Shown: positions 37,861 to 47,985, numbered from the stretch's first letter. The stretch: DNA of 63,371 bases from Polaromonas sp. (GCA_030655515.1 JAURVI010000033.1:1-63371); one strand, 5' to 3'. Numbers and translations are program-made. The notes: a model not told the origin generated them from the sequence alone.

Positions 37861-38952
37861 TTGAAAAAGCCCAATCCATTTTCAGCCGCCGCCGTTCCGG
37901 CTTCCTCCCGCTTTCAGTCCTTTGACCTGCTGGCCACGCTGGTGGCCGTGGTGCGCACCAACGGCATCGTGGTGTTTGCCAACGCGGCGCTGGAAGATGC
38001 GCTGGGCACTTCGCGCCGCACCATCGAAGGCTCCCGGCTTCCCGACTGTTTTACCGAACCGCTGATTCTGCACAACGCGCTCGAAGGTGCGGGCAGCAAT
38101 GAATTTGCGGCGCTGCGTTACGACGCCTGGCTCAGACCGCTGAACCGCGAACCCCTGCCGGTCCATGTGGTGGTGGCGCAAACCGACACGCCGGGCGAGG
38201 CCATCGTGGAGTTGCTGCCGCTGGAGCAACAGGCCAAACAGGACCGCGAAGAACGCCTGATGGATCAGGCGCAGGCCAACAAGGAACTGATTCGCAACCT
38301 TGCGCACGAAATCAAGAATCCGCTGGGCGGCATTCGCGGGGCCGCGCAGTTGCTGCAAATGGAGATCGAGTCCAAGGAGTTGACCGAGTACACCCAGGTC
38401 ATCATCCATGAGGCGGACCGCCTGCAAACCCTGGTGGACCGCCTGCTGGCGCCGCACCGCCGGCCGCACCTGGTCGGGGACGTCAACATTCATGAGGTCT
38501 GCGAGCGTGTGCGTTCGCTGATCCTGGCCGAGTTTCCCAAAGGTTTGCGGGTGCTGCGGGACTACGACATCTCGATTCCCGACTTCCGCGGCGACCGCGA
38601 GCAGTTGATTCAGGCGGTTCTGAACATCGCCCACAATGCCGCGCAGGCGCTGGCCGAACGTATTGCCGGTGGTGATGCGCAGATCGCGTTCAAGACAAGA
38701 ATCGCTCGACAAGTGACTTTTGGCAAGCAGCGCTACCGCTTGGCACTGGAATTGCATGTTATCGACAATGGGCCGGGTGTTCCGGACTCCATCAAGGACC
38801 GTATCTTCTTTCCCCTGATCTCGGGGCGCGAAGATGGTTCCGGGTTGGGGCTGACATTGGCGCAAACCTTTGTTCAGCAACATCACGGCTTGATCGAGTG
38901 CGAGAGTGTTCCCGGCCGCACGGACTTCAAGATGCTGATACCGCTGCCTTGA
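37861..38952 (+). CDS. ntrB: Nitrogen regulation sensor kinase NtrB
   Basis: 363 residues from a TTG start. A PAS-like N terminus is followed by the H box NLAHEIKNPLGGIRGAAQLL with the phosphorylated histidine, the N box NIAHNAAQAL, and the ATP lid DNGPGVPDSI and GREDGSGLGLTLAQ. NtrB responds to nitrogen status through PII protein and phosphorylates NtrC. Cytoplasmic. It precedes ntrC by about 50 bases. Confidence 0.95.
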   Translation: MKKPNPFSAAAVPASSRFQSFDLLATLVAVVRTNGIVVFANAALEDALGTSRRTIEGSRLPDCFTEPLILHNALEGAGSNEFAALRYDAWLRPLNREPLPVHVVVAQTDTPGEAIVELLPLEQQAKQDREERLMDQAQANKELIRNLAHEIKNPLGGIRGAAQLLQMEIESKELTEYTQVIIHEADRLQTLVDRLLAPHRRPHLVGDVNIHEVCERVRSLILAEFPKGLRVLRDYDISIPDFRGDREQLIQAVLNIAHNAAQALAERIAGGDAQIAFKTRIARQVTFGKQRYRLALELHVIDNGPGVPDSIKDRIFFPLISGREDGSGLGLTLAQTFVQQHHGLIECESVPGRTDFKMLIPLP

Positions 38953-39005
38953 AATCCGTGGCCTTTCATTTCGCGGATAACCGGTCATACCAAGGGGATA
39001 GAAGC

Positions 39006-40544
<1,539 letters not shown>

Positions 40545-40548
40545 GGAT

Positions 40549-40590
40549 GCGGCCTCCCGAGGGGGTTCATTTTTCCTGGGGTGGCCCGGC
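40549..40590. repeat. GC-rich dispersed repeat, copy after ntrC
   Basis: Core GCGGCCTCCCGAGGGGG, then TTTTTCCTGGGG and GGCCCGGC. It matches an element inserted in gcvP (58928-58971) over about 42 bases. It begins five bases after the ntrC stop, and the GTG start codon of the HNH gene lies inside it. Confidence 0.75.
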
Positions 40591-40802
40591 AACTGCATGG
40601 CAAGGTGCCCTGCTGGGTCTGTGGCGAGCATGTGCTGCCTGCCGCCGCCACGCTGGAGCACGTCCAGCCCTTGTCCGAGGGCGGCAACAGCCATGCGGAG
40701 AACCTCGCCATCAGCCACGAGGTCTGCAACGGCCAGCGCCATGCCGCGGGGGCAATTGTTGAGTCGGCGGAGTTTCCCGGCCAGGTGCTGCGCCGGTCTT
40801 GA
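40581..40802 (+). CDS. Small HNH-endonuclease-domain protein
   Basis: 73 residues. The zinc-binding CWVCGE and the HNH core ATLEHVQPLSEGGNSHAENLAI followed by SHEVCN are clear, cut here to ATLEHVQPLSEGGNS. Small stand-alone HNH proteins occur in many proteobacteria; their role is unknown. The GTG start lies inside a dispersed repeat, so the N terminus may have been rebuilt by the repeat. It follows ntrC closely. Confidence 0.75.
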   Translation: MARQLHGKVPCWVCGEHVLPAAATLEHVQPLSEGGNSHAENLAISHEVCNGQRHAAGAIVESAEFPGQVLRRS

Positions 40803-40842
40803 TGGAGTTTGTCTCAAGCGCTTTGCCGGTGGGCGAAAGCGG

Positions 40843-41634
40843 CTATTTTATTGACGGCAAGTCAAGCTCGGCCACCACCGGCACATGGTCGCTGGGCCGT
40901 TCGTTCTTGCGCGGTAGCTTGTCGATCACGCAGCTTGTGACGGTGGGCTTGAGCGCATCACTGACCAGAATGTAGTCAATGCGCAGGCCGCGGTTGCGGC
41001 GGAAGGCGAACTCGCGGTAGTCCCACCACGAGTAGCTTTTTTCAGACTGCTCGAACAGGCGGAAGGCATCATTGAGGCCCAGGCCCAGCAAGGCATTGAG
41101 ATGTTGGCGCTCTTCGGTGGTGTGGTGAATGGTTTCGCGCAAGGCCACCGGGTCGTAAGTGTCGCGGTCGTCTGCGGTGATGTTGAAGTCACCGGCCAGC
41201 ACCAGCTTCGGATGGGCCAGCAGTTCGCCCCGCAGCCAGTTGCACAGGCCGTCCAGCCACTGCATCTTGTAGGCAAACTTGTCGGTGCCGGGTGCCTGGC
41301 CATTGACGAAGTAGCCATTGATCAGGCGCAGTTCGCCTTGGGGCGTGTCCAGCGTCACGGCAATCACGCGCGACTGCTCATCGGGAAACCCCACGATGTT
41401 TTTCACCACATTGCGCGCGGGCGTGCGGCTGAGTATGGCGACGCCGTTGTAGGTTTTCTGCCCGAACACCGCGCTCTGGTAGCCGGCGGCCGCCAGCGCG
41501 TCCCGCGGAAACTTGTCGTCGCTGAGCTTGAGCTCTTGCAGGCACAGCGCATCGACCGGGTTGGCGGCCAGCCAGCCAAGTACCTGCGGCAGGCGAACGG
41601 CCAGCGAGTTGATGTTCCAGGTGGCGATTTTCAT
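40843..41634 (-). CDS. xthA: Exodeoxyribonuclease III
   Basis: 263 residues of the Mg-dependent exonuclease/AP-endonuclease family. Motifs include MKIATWNINSLAVRLP, LCLQELKLSD with the metal-binding glutamate, LAGDFNITADDRD and the catalytic histidine in RPSDHVPVV. It repairs abasic sites and trims 3' ends. The start at 41634 is the family start; upstream codons do not fit. Confidence 0.96.
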   Translation of the reverse strand: MKIATWNINSLAVRLPQVLGWLAANPVDALCLQELKLSDDKFPRDALAAAGYQSAVFGQKTYNGVAILSRTPARNVVKNIVGFPDEQSRVIAVTLDTPQGELRLINGYFVNGQAPGTDKFAYKMQWLDGLCNWLRGELLAHPKLVLAGDFNITADDRDTYDPVALRETIHHTTEERQHLNALLGLGLNDAFRLFEQSEKSYSWWDYREFAFRRNRGLRIDYILVSDALKPTVTSCVIDKLPRKNERPSDHVPVVAELDLPSIK

Positions 41635-41677
41635 CGTTTCAGTGCTCCAGCCCAGGATGATCGGGCGCAAGTAGCCG

Positions 41678-42259
41678 TTAAATATGCAGCAAAGCCAGTG
41701 CGCCGATCACCAGGCCCACACTGGCCAGCGCGAACATGCCGTACTCCAGCCATTTCTTGCGCGTCAGCAGCGCAATCGCCGCCAGGGCAATCGAGACCTG
41801 CAGCACGGTGGTGGCCTGCGCCCAGCGGTGGTGCTGGTGCATTTGCTCGTCGGACGATTTGTCCCAGGTGGCGGCCTCGGTTTCCAGTTTCTCGGCGGCC
41901 GTCTTGATCTCGTTTTTCTCTTTTTCGTAGCGTTCGATCTTGCCTTGATAGCCAGCTTTTTTATCCTCGGGCGCCAGGTCGCGGGCCAGTTCGGCCAGCG
42001 ACTGCTTGGTGCTCTTGGCCTGGAAGTAGTTCCACTGGTTGGACGCTTCGGTTTTCTTGATGGCGGCGTTGTTCTTATACAGGCCGGCATTGGCCTGTGT
42101 GGCGCCGCCCATGTAGGAAAAAATCGCCCCCACCGTTGCGATGATGGCCGTGATGACCGCGATCTGCGCGATCATGCCGCCGCTGTCGTGACCACTCTGC
42201 GCGGCATGTTCCAGCTCGTGGTCGTGCGGCCCATGCACGTGAAATCCGCCTTCTGACAT
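41678..42259 (-). CDS. DUF4337-domain membrane protein
   Basis: 193 residues. A His-rich cytoplasmic N terminus (HVHGPHDHELEHAA) is followed by a membrane helix, a long charged coiled coil (about 60-140) and two C-terminal helices. This fits the DUF4337 family, whose function is unknown. Its start lies one base after the folA stop, so it may be translated with folA. Confidence 0.8.
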   Translation of the reverse strand: MSEGGFHVHGPHDHELEHAAQSGHDSGGMIAQIAVITAIIATVGAIFSYMGGATQANAGLYKNNAAIKKTEASNQWNYFQAKSTKQSLAELARDLAPEDKKAGYQGKIERYEKEKNEIKTAAEKLETEAATWDKSSDEQMHQHHRWAQATTVLQVSIALAAIALLTRKKWLEYGMFALASVGLVIGALALLHI

Positions 42260-42260
42260 A

Positions 42261-42758
42261 TCAATTTTCCTTGTGGTTGCTGTAAGTGATAAAGCTGAAT
42301 TTCAGTCCATTGGAAGAAACGTGATTTTCACGTGCGGTTTCCATCCATTGCGGCCCCAGCGTGGGTGCAAAGGCGTCCCCTTCAAAGTCCCGGGCAATTT
42401 CGGTGACCTCAATCCGGTGCGCAAGGGGTTCGGCCTGCGCGTAGATTTGTGCGCCCCCGATCACCCAGACTTCCTCAGATTGGCGGCAAAGTTCCAGCGC
42501 ATCAGCCAGGCTGGCGGCGGGCGCGGCGCCATCTTCCCGCCAGCCCGGTTGCCGCGTGATGACCACGTTGGTTCGTCCGGGCAGAGGGCGGAATTTGGGC
42601 GGCAGCGAATCCCAGGTTTTGCGCCCCATGATGACCGGCCAGCCCTGGGTCAGACGCTTGAAGTGCGCCATGTCTTCCGGCAAGTGCCAGGGCAGGGCGT
42701 TGTTGTTGCCGATCACGCGGTCGCGGGTCTGCGCCCAGATGAGGTTGACGTGCGTCAT
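42261..42758 (-). CDS. folA: Dihydrofolate reductase
   Basis: 165 residues with the family start VNLIWAQTRDRVIGNNNALP, WHLPEDMAHFK and VIMGRKTWDS, and the NADPH site VIGGAQIY. It reduces dihydrofolate produced by thymidylate synthase, whose gene lies just upstream. The start at 42758 is the one that fits family length. Target of trimethoprim; no obvious resistance change can be judged. Confidence 0.97.
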   Translation of the reverse strand: MTHVNLIWAQTRDRVIGNNNALPWHLPEDMAHFKRLTQGWPVIMGRKTWDSLPPKFRPLPGRTNVVITRQPGWREDGAAPAASLADALELCRQSEEVWVIGGAQIYAQAEPLAHRIEVTEIARDFEGDAFAPTLGPQWMETARENHVSSNGLKFSFITYSNHKEN

Positions 42759-42780
42759 GTGCGGCCCCAAAGTGTTCCGA

Positions 42781-43593
42781 TCACTTGGCCACGGGTGCCG
42801 GAATGTGCGGATGGGGATCATATTCGAGCACCTCGAAATCCTCAAACCGGTAATCAAAAATCGAGCTCGGCCGCCGCTTGATGCGGAGTGAGGGGTACGG
42901 ACGCGGTGTCCGGCTCAATTGCAGCTCGGTTTGCTTCACATGGTTGCTGTAGATGTGGCAGTCGCCCCCGGTCCAGATGAAGTCGCCGACGTTCAGGTCG
43001 CACTGCTGCGCGACCATGTGGGTGAGCAGGGCATAACTGGCGATGTTGAAAGGCACACCAAGAAAGATGTCTGCGCTGCGCTGGTACAACTGGCAGGACA
43101 GCGTGCCGTTGACCACGTAAAACTGGAACAGTGCATGGCAAGGGGCCAAGGCCATTTTTGGAATCTCGGCCACGTTCCAGGCGCTGACGATGATGCGGCG
43201 CGAGTCGGGGTTGGTCTTGAGCGTTTTGATCACTTCGGCGATCTGGTCGATGTGGCCGCCGTCCGGCGTTGGCCAGCTCCGCCACTGCACGCCGTAGACC
43301 GGCCCCAGGTCGCCGTCCGGCCCGGCCCACTCGTCCCAGATGGTGACGCCGCGCTCTTTCAGCCAGTTGTTGTTGGAAGAGCCGGTGAGGAACCACAGCA
43401 ACTCCTGGATGATGGAACGCAGATGAACCTTCTTGGTGGTCACCAGCGGAAAACCTTCATTCAAGTCAAAACGCATCTGATAGCCGAACACGCTTTTCGT
43501 GCCGGTGCCGGTGCGGTCGGTCTTGACCACGCCATGCGTGTCCACATGGCGCATGAAGTCTTCGTATTGGGAGCGGATGGGGTGGGTGGCCAT
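42781..43593 (-). CDS. thyA: Thymidylate synthase
   Basis: 270 residues. The catalytic cysteine lies in [14 protein letters not shown], with [19 protein letters not shown] and the dUMP-binding YSNH region. It makes dTMP from dUMP and methylene-tetrahydrofolate. The start codon is one base after the ccdB stop, so thyA is translationally coupled to a toxin gene, which is unusual. folA follows downstream. Confidence 0.97.
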   Translation of the reverse strand: MATHPIRSQYEDFMRHVDTHGVVKTDRTGTGTKSVFGYQMRFDLNEGFPLVTTKKVHLRSIIQELLWFLTGSSNNNWLKERGVTIWDEWAGPDGDLGPVYGVQWRSWPTPDGGHIDQIAEVIKTLKTNPDSRRIIVSAWNVAEIPKMALAPCHALFQFYVVNGTLSCQLYQRSADIFLGVPFNIASYALLTHMVAQQCDLNVGDFIWTGGDCHIYSNHVKQTELQLSRTPRPYPSLRIKRRPSSIFDYRFEDFEVLEYDPHPHIPAPVAK

Positions 43594-43594
43594 G

Positions 43595-43909
43595 TCAATA
43601 AGAACCGAAAAGAGTGTCTAACGCAGCCGCGATGTCCTCGCGCTGCGCCGAAAGACTGGCGACAGGCTTCTTGAGCCCTGCGGCCGGGAAGGCGGCCAGT
43701 GCCGCAGTATCGAGGACAACCTCCTTGCCAGAGATTTCATAAACCGGGTTCAGGCCGCGCATCCGGGGGCCGAAAGCAGCCACATGCCGCATGGGGATGA
43801 CCACACGGCTTTCCACCCGGTCGATGTAGTCGTTTTGCACATTCACAAGAAAAGGCGTCGTCTTGCGAATGGCAGCATCCGGGTGCGGGTAAACATCAAA
43901 ACAGGCCAC
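43595..43909 (-). CDS. ccdB: CcdB-family gyrase toxin
   Basis: 104 residues from a GTG start. The pattern [20 protein letters not shown], later [19 protein letters not shown], matches CcdB. CcdB poisons DNA gyrase (GyrA) unless bound by CcdA. The C terminus reads LFGSY rather than the WGI ending of F-plasmid CcdB, so activity cannot be assumed. The stop is one base from the thyA start. Confidence 0.92.
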   Translation of the reverse strand: MACFDVYPHPDAAIRKTTPFLVNVQNDYIDRVESRVVIPMRHVAAFGPRMRGLNPVYEISGKEVVLDTAALAAFPAAGLKKPVASLSAQREDIAAALDTLFGSY

Positions 43910-43920
43910 GATGCGCTTGG

Positions 43921-44160
43921 TCAGAAAGTCCGGTACTTGGCCAGTGGCAGCCCGTACTTTGCAATGCGGGCGTTGTAGGCGTCAATGGCATCCTTGTTGC
44001 GTTCGTTCCATTGCGCCCAGTAGCGCCGCTCCACCTCCTTGGTCAGCAGCCCGTCAACGGTCTGTGAGATGTTCATTCCCAGCTCGCGCGCCATCTCCAG
44101 CACCTTGGCGTTGAGCGAGAGATTGGTGGCTTTCTTGGGGGCTTTGTCGAACTGGAGCAT
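43921..44160 (-). CDS. ccdA: CcdA-family antitoxin
   Basis: 79 residues with a ribbon-helix-helix N terminus (KKATNLSLNAKVLEMARELG) and a C-terminal toxin-binding tail with RRYWAQWNERNKDAIDAYNA. It neutralises CcdB and represses the operon. An AAGGAG site precedes the ATG. The gap to ccdB is 11 bases. With thyA and folA downstream, the four genes probably form one operon. Confidence 0.92.
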   Translation of the reverse strand: MLQFDKAPKKATNLSLNAKVLEMARELGMNISQTVDGLLTKEVERRYWAQWNERNKDAIDAYNARIAKYGLPLAKYRTF

Positions 44161-44189
44161 AGGGGGACTCCTTGCGGATGAGTGTGGAA

Positions 44190-44214
44190 ATTATATGCGC
44201 ATGATGTGTGCGCA
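44190..44214 (-). promoter_or_regulatory. Probable ccdAB promoter and operator
   Basis: On the minus strand a perfect TATAAT (44190-44195) is preceded by two TGCGCA boxes (44196-44201 and 44209-44214), each a self-palindrome, 13 bases apart. A TTGTTT lies 18 bases upstream of TATAAT. The paired boxes are good candidates for CcdA binding. Confidence 0.6.
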
Positions 44215-44287
44215 AACAAGGCGTCAGCGCATCCAACGGACTGGCCGTGCCACCCGCCGCCATGCGTCCACAGATGGCGTGATGCGG

Positions 44288-44434
44288 TCAACTACTCTGC
44301 GCTTCAAGCGGCACGCCCAGGCTGCGCGGCAGCATCATCACCCGATCTTTTCCACCTTTGCCGTCACGCATCACCAGCACTTGCCGGTCAGAATCAACAT
44401 CCTTGACCCGTAGTTTCAAGCCCTCGGTGAGTCG
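44288..44434 (-). pseudogene. Fragment of an integron-type tyrosine recombinase
   Basis: The minus frame reads RLTEGLKLRVKDVDSDRQVL, then VMRDGKGGKDRVMMLPRSLG, and stops at 44288. This is the central segment of integron integrases, from just after the conserved TG-R box through the hallmark RDGKGGKDR. Neither the N-terminal domain nor the C-terminal HxxR and tyrosine motifs are present. It is cut at 44434, where an IS91-like fragment begins. Confidence 0.75.
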
Positions 44435-44471
44435 CTACCAACACGACTGGGTGGTCTACGCCAAGACGCCG
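44433..44471 (+). pseudogene. Short fragment resembling an IS91-family transposase
   Basis: Thirteen codons read RYQHDWVVYAKTP, close to the LY-DWVVYAKPPF motif of IS91/ISCR Y2 transposases. It is bounded by the integrase fragment on the left and a palindromic repeat on the right. Very short, so the identification is tentative. Confidence 0.45.
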
Positions 44472-44472
44472 T

Positions 44473-44545
44473 TGAGCCTGTCGAAACGCTGCCCTTGCAA
44501 ATCAACAACTTGCGAAGGACTTCGACAGGCTCAGTCCGAACGGGG
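44473..44545. repeat. Palindromic dispersed repeat (TGAGCCTGTCGAA type)
   Basis: TGAGCCTGTCGAA at 44473 and TTCGACAGGCTCA at 44521 are perfectly complementary, followed by GTCCGAACGG. The same family appears at 63105-63173. This CCTGTCGAA palindrome is scattered through many proteobacterial genomes. This copy provides the first codons of the yoeB relic. Confidence 0.85.
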
Positions 44546-44761
44546 AGACTTATTCAGCATTGCCTTAAACCAAAGGCGCAAGAACTACTCGCGGTTCTTG
44601 CCAACGATCCATTTCAGAATCCACCGCCCTTCGAGAAGCTGGTCGGAGATATTGCCGGCGCATACTCGCGCCGCATCAGCATTCAGCACCGCATTGTGTA
44701 CGAAGTTTTTGCCAAAGAGAGAACGGTTCGCGTCCTGCGTATGTGGACGCACTATGAATGA
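44495..44761 (+). pseudogene. YoeB-family toxin with a replaced N terminus
   Basis: From LKPKAQELLAVLANDPFQNP on, the frame is a good YoeB, including GDIAGAYSRRISIQHRIVYE and the catalytic tail WTHYE. The first 20 or so residues of the toxin are missing and replaced by codons from the palindromic repeat (MQINNLRRTSTGSVRTGRLI). No YefM antitoxin lies upstream. The repeat appears to have inserted in or deleted the 5' end. Probably inactive, but the catalytic residues at the C terminus remain. Confidence 0.75.
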
Positions 44762-44929
44762 GAAGCCCAACGAACCCATCCATCACCACGGACGCTGCGT
44801 GATGAAGCCGCGCAGCGCCGGTTATGTAAGACGTGGAGCCCAAGGCATGTGGACGGTGGAACTACAAATGCTCACACGCTGGATAGGCGTGCGGCCATTG
44901 TCGGCCTGATTCGTTCATTCGGGCGTGAA

Positions 44930-46351
44930 TCAAACCCGAACCACCCGCCCCGGGTTCATGATGCCCTGCGGGTCCAGCGCCTGCTTGATGGCGCGCATCA
45001 TGCCCAGCGCCACCGGGGATTTGTGGTGTTCCAGCTTGTCGATCTTGAGGCTGCCCACGCCGTGTTCGGCGGAAATGGAGCCGCCGAATTGATCGACCGA
45101 CTCGTACACCAGCGTGTTGATGCCTTGTTCCTGCTCGTTCAGAAACGCTGCCGCATCAGCACCCGCGGGGGCCTGCACGTTGTAGTGCAGGTTGCCGTCG
45201 CCCAGGTGGCCGTAGTTGACGAGCCGGGCGCCGGGGAAGGCCTGCGCCAGCAGGGCGTCCGTGACGCGCACGAACTCGGGGATGCGTGACACAGGAATCG
45301 AGATGTCGTGCTTGATGTTCAGGCCTTCCTCGGCCTGCGCCAGCGGAATGCTTTCGCGGATGTGCCAGAGCGCTCGTGCCTGGGTGATGCTTTCGGCCAC
45401 CACGGCGTCGGTGACGCAGCCCTGTTCCATGGCGGCTTCCAGCAGCCGCTCGAACTGCGCGCGGGCATGGGCTTCGGACTCATGGTCGGAGTTTTCCAGC
45501 ACCACGCAGTAGGGCGCGTCCTGGTACAGCGGCACGCGCTGCTGCGGAAAATGCTTGACGACCAGGCTCAGGGCGAACTGACCCATGACCTCGAAACCGG
45601 TCAAGCCCGAGCTCAAGAACCGGTGCGCCAGACCCAGCAGGGTGACGGCCGCGTCGAGCGAGGGCACGGCGGCCAGGGCAGTGAGCTGCGCCGCAGGCAG
45701 GGGGTAGAGCTTCATGGTGGCGGCGGTGATGACGCCCAGCGTGCCCTCCGAGCCGATGAACAGGTCGCGCAGGTCGTAGCCGGTGTTGTCCTTGCGCAGG
45801 CCGCTCAGGCCGTTCCACACCTCGCCCTGCGCGGTGACGACTTCCAACCCCAGGCACAGATCGCGCGTGTTGCCGTAGCGCACCACCTGGGTGCCGCCGG
45901 CGTTGGTGCCCAGGTTGCCGCCGATGGTGCAACTGCCTTCGGAGGCCAGGCTCAGGGGGAACAGGAAGCCTGCCTGCTCGCAGGTCTCCTGGATGGCTTG
46001 CAGCACGCAGCCTGCGTCCACCGTGATGGTCAGGTTGGCGGCATCCAGCGCCCGCACGCTGTTCATGCGCTGCAGGCTGAGCACGATTTGCGTGCCACTG
46101 GCGTCCGGCGTGGAGCCGACCACCATGCCGGTGTTGCCGCCCTGCGGCACGATGCTGACGCCCGCCGCCGCGCAGGCCTTGACCACCGCGGCAACTTCCA
46201 GCGTCGAGCCGGGGCGCACCACGGCCAGCGCCTTGCCGGTTTCCCGTTTGCGCCAGTCCCGCACCCAGGCCGTCAGGTCGCCTTCGGTCAGGACGTTGGG
46301 GGCGCCGATGATCTGGCGCAGGGACTCGATCAATTCGTTCTGGGTGCTCAC
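44930..46351 (-). CDS. FAD-binding oxidoreductase (GlcD / D-2-hydroxyacid dehydrogenase family)
   Basis: 473 residues. The PCMH-type FAD domain shows VPQGGNTGMVVGSTP, IGGNLGTNAGGTQVVRYGNT and GSEGTLGVITAATMKL. The C-terminal FAD oxidase domain ends with GHLGDGNLHYN, SAEHGVGSLK and DPQGIMNPGRV. The family oxidises D-lactate, glycolate or D-2-hydroxyglutarate; the exact substrate cannot be set. It overlaps the DUF2069 gene by four bases. Confidence 0.88.
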   Translation of the reverse strand: MSTQNELIESLRQIIGAPNVLTEGDLTAWVRDWRKRETGKALAVVRPGSTLEVAAVVKACAAAGVSIVPQGGNTGMVVGSTPDASGTQIVLSLQRMNSVRALDAANLTITVDAGCVLQAIQETCEQAGFLFPLSLASEGSCTIGGNLGTNAGGTQVVRYGNTRDLCLGLEVVTAQGEVWNGLSGLRKDNTGYDLRDLFIGSEGTLGVITAATMKLYPLPAAQLTALAAVPSLDAAVTLLGLAHRFLSSGLTGFEVMGQFALSLVVKHFPQQRVPLYQDAPYCVVLENSDHESEAHARAQFERLLEAAMEQGCVTDAVVAESITQARALWHIRESIPLAQAEEGLNIKHDISIPVSRIPEFVRVTDALLAQAFPGARLVNYGHLGDGNLHYNVQAPAGADAAAFLNEQEQGINTLVYESVDQFGGSISAEHGVGSLKIDKLEHHKSPVALGMMRAIKQALDPQGIMNPGRVVRV

Positions 46352-46749
46352 AATGTTTGGGGTCCGGGTTGAGGGATTGAGTTATCTCTTGCGTTTTTCA
46401 GCCGCAGGCGAACATGCAGGGCGCAGGCGGCAAACAGCAGCAGGCACAGCGCCACTTCCGCCATCGCCAGGTAGTTGCCGGGCGGACGGTCGCTCCAGGC
46501 GCGCACCACGCCTTCGGTGAAATACAGCCACACCATCAGGCTGACCCAGCGGTAGGTGTACATGCGGTTTTTCAGCAGGCCGGCCAGCGGAATGCACAGC
46601 GGCAGTACCTTGAGGGCCAAGAGCGAGCCGCCCGGCCGCACCGGCGCCAGCCACAGTTCCCAGGCCAGCCCCAATACGATCAAGGCGCCCAGGCTGCCCA
46701 GAGCCAGCCGGCGTGTGGCGTCGATCTGCCTTGTTTTGTTCATGGTCAT
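46348..46749 (-). CDS. DUF2069 inner-membrane protein
   Basis: 133 residues with about four membrane helices and the family segments LKVLPLCIPLAGLLKNRMYT and WVSLMVWLYFTEGVVRA. Function unknown. It is divergent from the YihY gene, sharing a very short upstream region, and overlaps the FAD oxidase gene by four bases. Confidence 0.82.
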   Translation of the reverse strand: MTMNKTRQIDATRRLALGSLGALIVLGLAWELWLAPVRPGGSLLALKVLPLCIPLAGLLKNRMYTYRWVSLMVWLYFTEGVVRAWSDRPPGNYLAMAEVALCLLLFAACALHVRLRLKNARDNSIPQPGPQTL

Positions 46750-46770
46750 GTCGATGGCATGATACCGGGG

Positions 46771-47985
46771 ATGAAATTCCAGCAGTCCCTGCAGCAGTTA
46801 TTGACTGACTTGTCCCATTTCCCGTGGCGCGATACCGCCATCACGCTGCGCCAGCGTTTCCGCGAGGACCACATGGGTCTGACGGCCAGCAGCCTGACCT
46901 TTACCACCAGCATTGCGCTGGTGCCGTTTTTCACCGTGGCGCTGGCCATCTTCACCGCCTTTCCGATGTTTTCCAAGCTGCAGGGCGCGCTGCAGGCGTG
47001 GCTGGTCAACAGCCTGATTCCCGACAATATTTCGCGCCAGGTGCTGGGCTACCTGACGCAGTTCGCCAAGCAGGCCAACAAGCTGGGCGTGGCCGGCCTG
47101 GCGGTGCTGCTGGGGACGGCGATTGCGCTGATTCTGACCATTGACCGCACGCTCAATGGCATCTGGCGCGTGAAGAAGCCGCGGCCCCTGGCGCAGCGGG
47201 TGCTGATTTACTGGGCCGCGATCACGCTGGGGCCGCTGGTGCTGGGCGCCAGCCTGGCCGTCACCTCGTATGTCGTTTCCGCCTCGCGCGGCATGGTCGG
47301 CAGCTTGCCCGACGGGCTGCGCTTCCTGCTGGACGTGCTGCAGTTTTTCCTGCTGGCGGGCGGCGTGGCCGCCTTGTACCGTTACGTGCCCAACACCTTT
47401 GTGCGCTGGGCCCATGCCTGGGCCGGCGGGCTGTTTGTGGCGGCGGGCATCGAACTGGCGAAAAAAGCGCTCAGCTTCTATTTGAGCAGTGTGCCGACTT
47501 ATTCGCTGGTTTACGGTGCCTTCGCCACCGTGCCGATTTTGCTGGTCTGGATTTACCTGGCCTGGGTCATTGTGCTGCTGGGGGCGGTGATCGCGGCCTA
47601 CCTGCCCAGCCTGATGGCCGGGGTGGCGCGCCGCGGCAGCACCCACGGCTGGCAGTTCCAGTTGGCGGTGGAACTGCTGCAGCAGTTGCACAAGGCGCGC
47701 GGCACGGCCAGGTTGGGGCTGGCGGCCTCGCAGTTGGCGCAGGCGCTGCAGGTTGACGTGTTGCAGCTCGAGCCTGTGCTGGAAACCCTGATGGCGCTGG
47801 ACTGGATTGGCCGGCTTACCGGCCCGGACGATGCGCATGAAGCGCGCTACCTGCTGCTGGCCGACCCGGCGTCCACCGCGCTGGCGCCCTTGATGACGCA
47901 GTTGCTGCTGAGTCAGGATGCGGCCATGCAAAATTTATGGAAAAACGGCCACTTGTCGGCGATCCGCCTGTACGACGTGTTATGA
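46771..47985 (+). CDS. YihY/UPF0761-family membrane protein
   Basis: About 404 residues with six membrane helices in the YihY core (LTASSLTFTTSIALVPFFTV, later YGAFATVPILLVWIYLAWVI). A C-terminal cytoplasmic extension of about 110 residues resembles a winged helix (LGLAASQLAQALQVDVLQLE). The family was once called ribonuclease BN, but that activity belongs to another protein. Function unclear. Confidence 0.85.
   Translation: MKFQQSLQQLLTDLSHFPWRDTAITLRQRFREDHMGLTASSLTFTTSIALVPFFTVALAIFTAFPMFSKLQGALQAWLVNSLIPDNISRQVLGYLTQFAKQANKLGVAGLAVLLGTAIALILTIDRTLNGIWRVKKPRPLAQRVLIYWAAITLGPLVLGASLAVTSYVVSASRGMVGSLPDGLRFLLDVLQFFLLAGGVAALYRYVPNTFVRWAHAWAGGLFVAAGIELAKKALSFYLSSVPTYSLVYGAFATVPILLVWIYLAWVIVLLGAVIAAYLPSLMAGVARRGSTHGWQFQLAVELLQQLHKARGTARLGLAASQLAQALQVDVLQLEPVLETLMALDWIGRLTGPDDAHEARYLLLADPASTALAPLMTQLLLSQDAAMQNLWKNGHLSAIRLYDVL

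Noticed and set aside
44182..44413. Plus-strand frames opposite the integrase fragment
   Set aside because: They are antisense shadows of the minus-strand integron-integrase piece.
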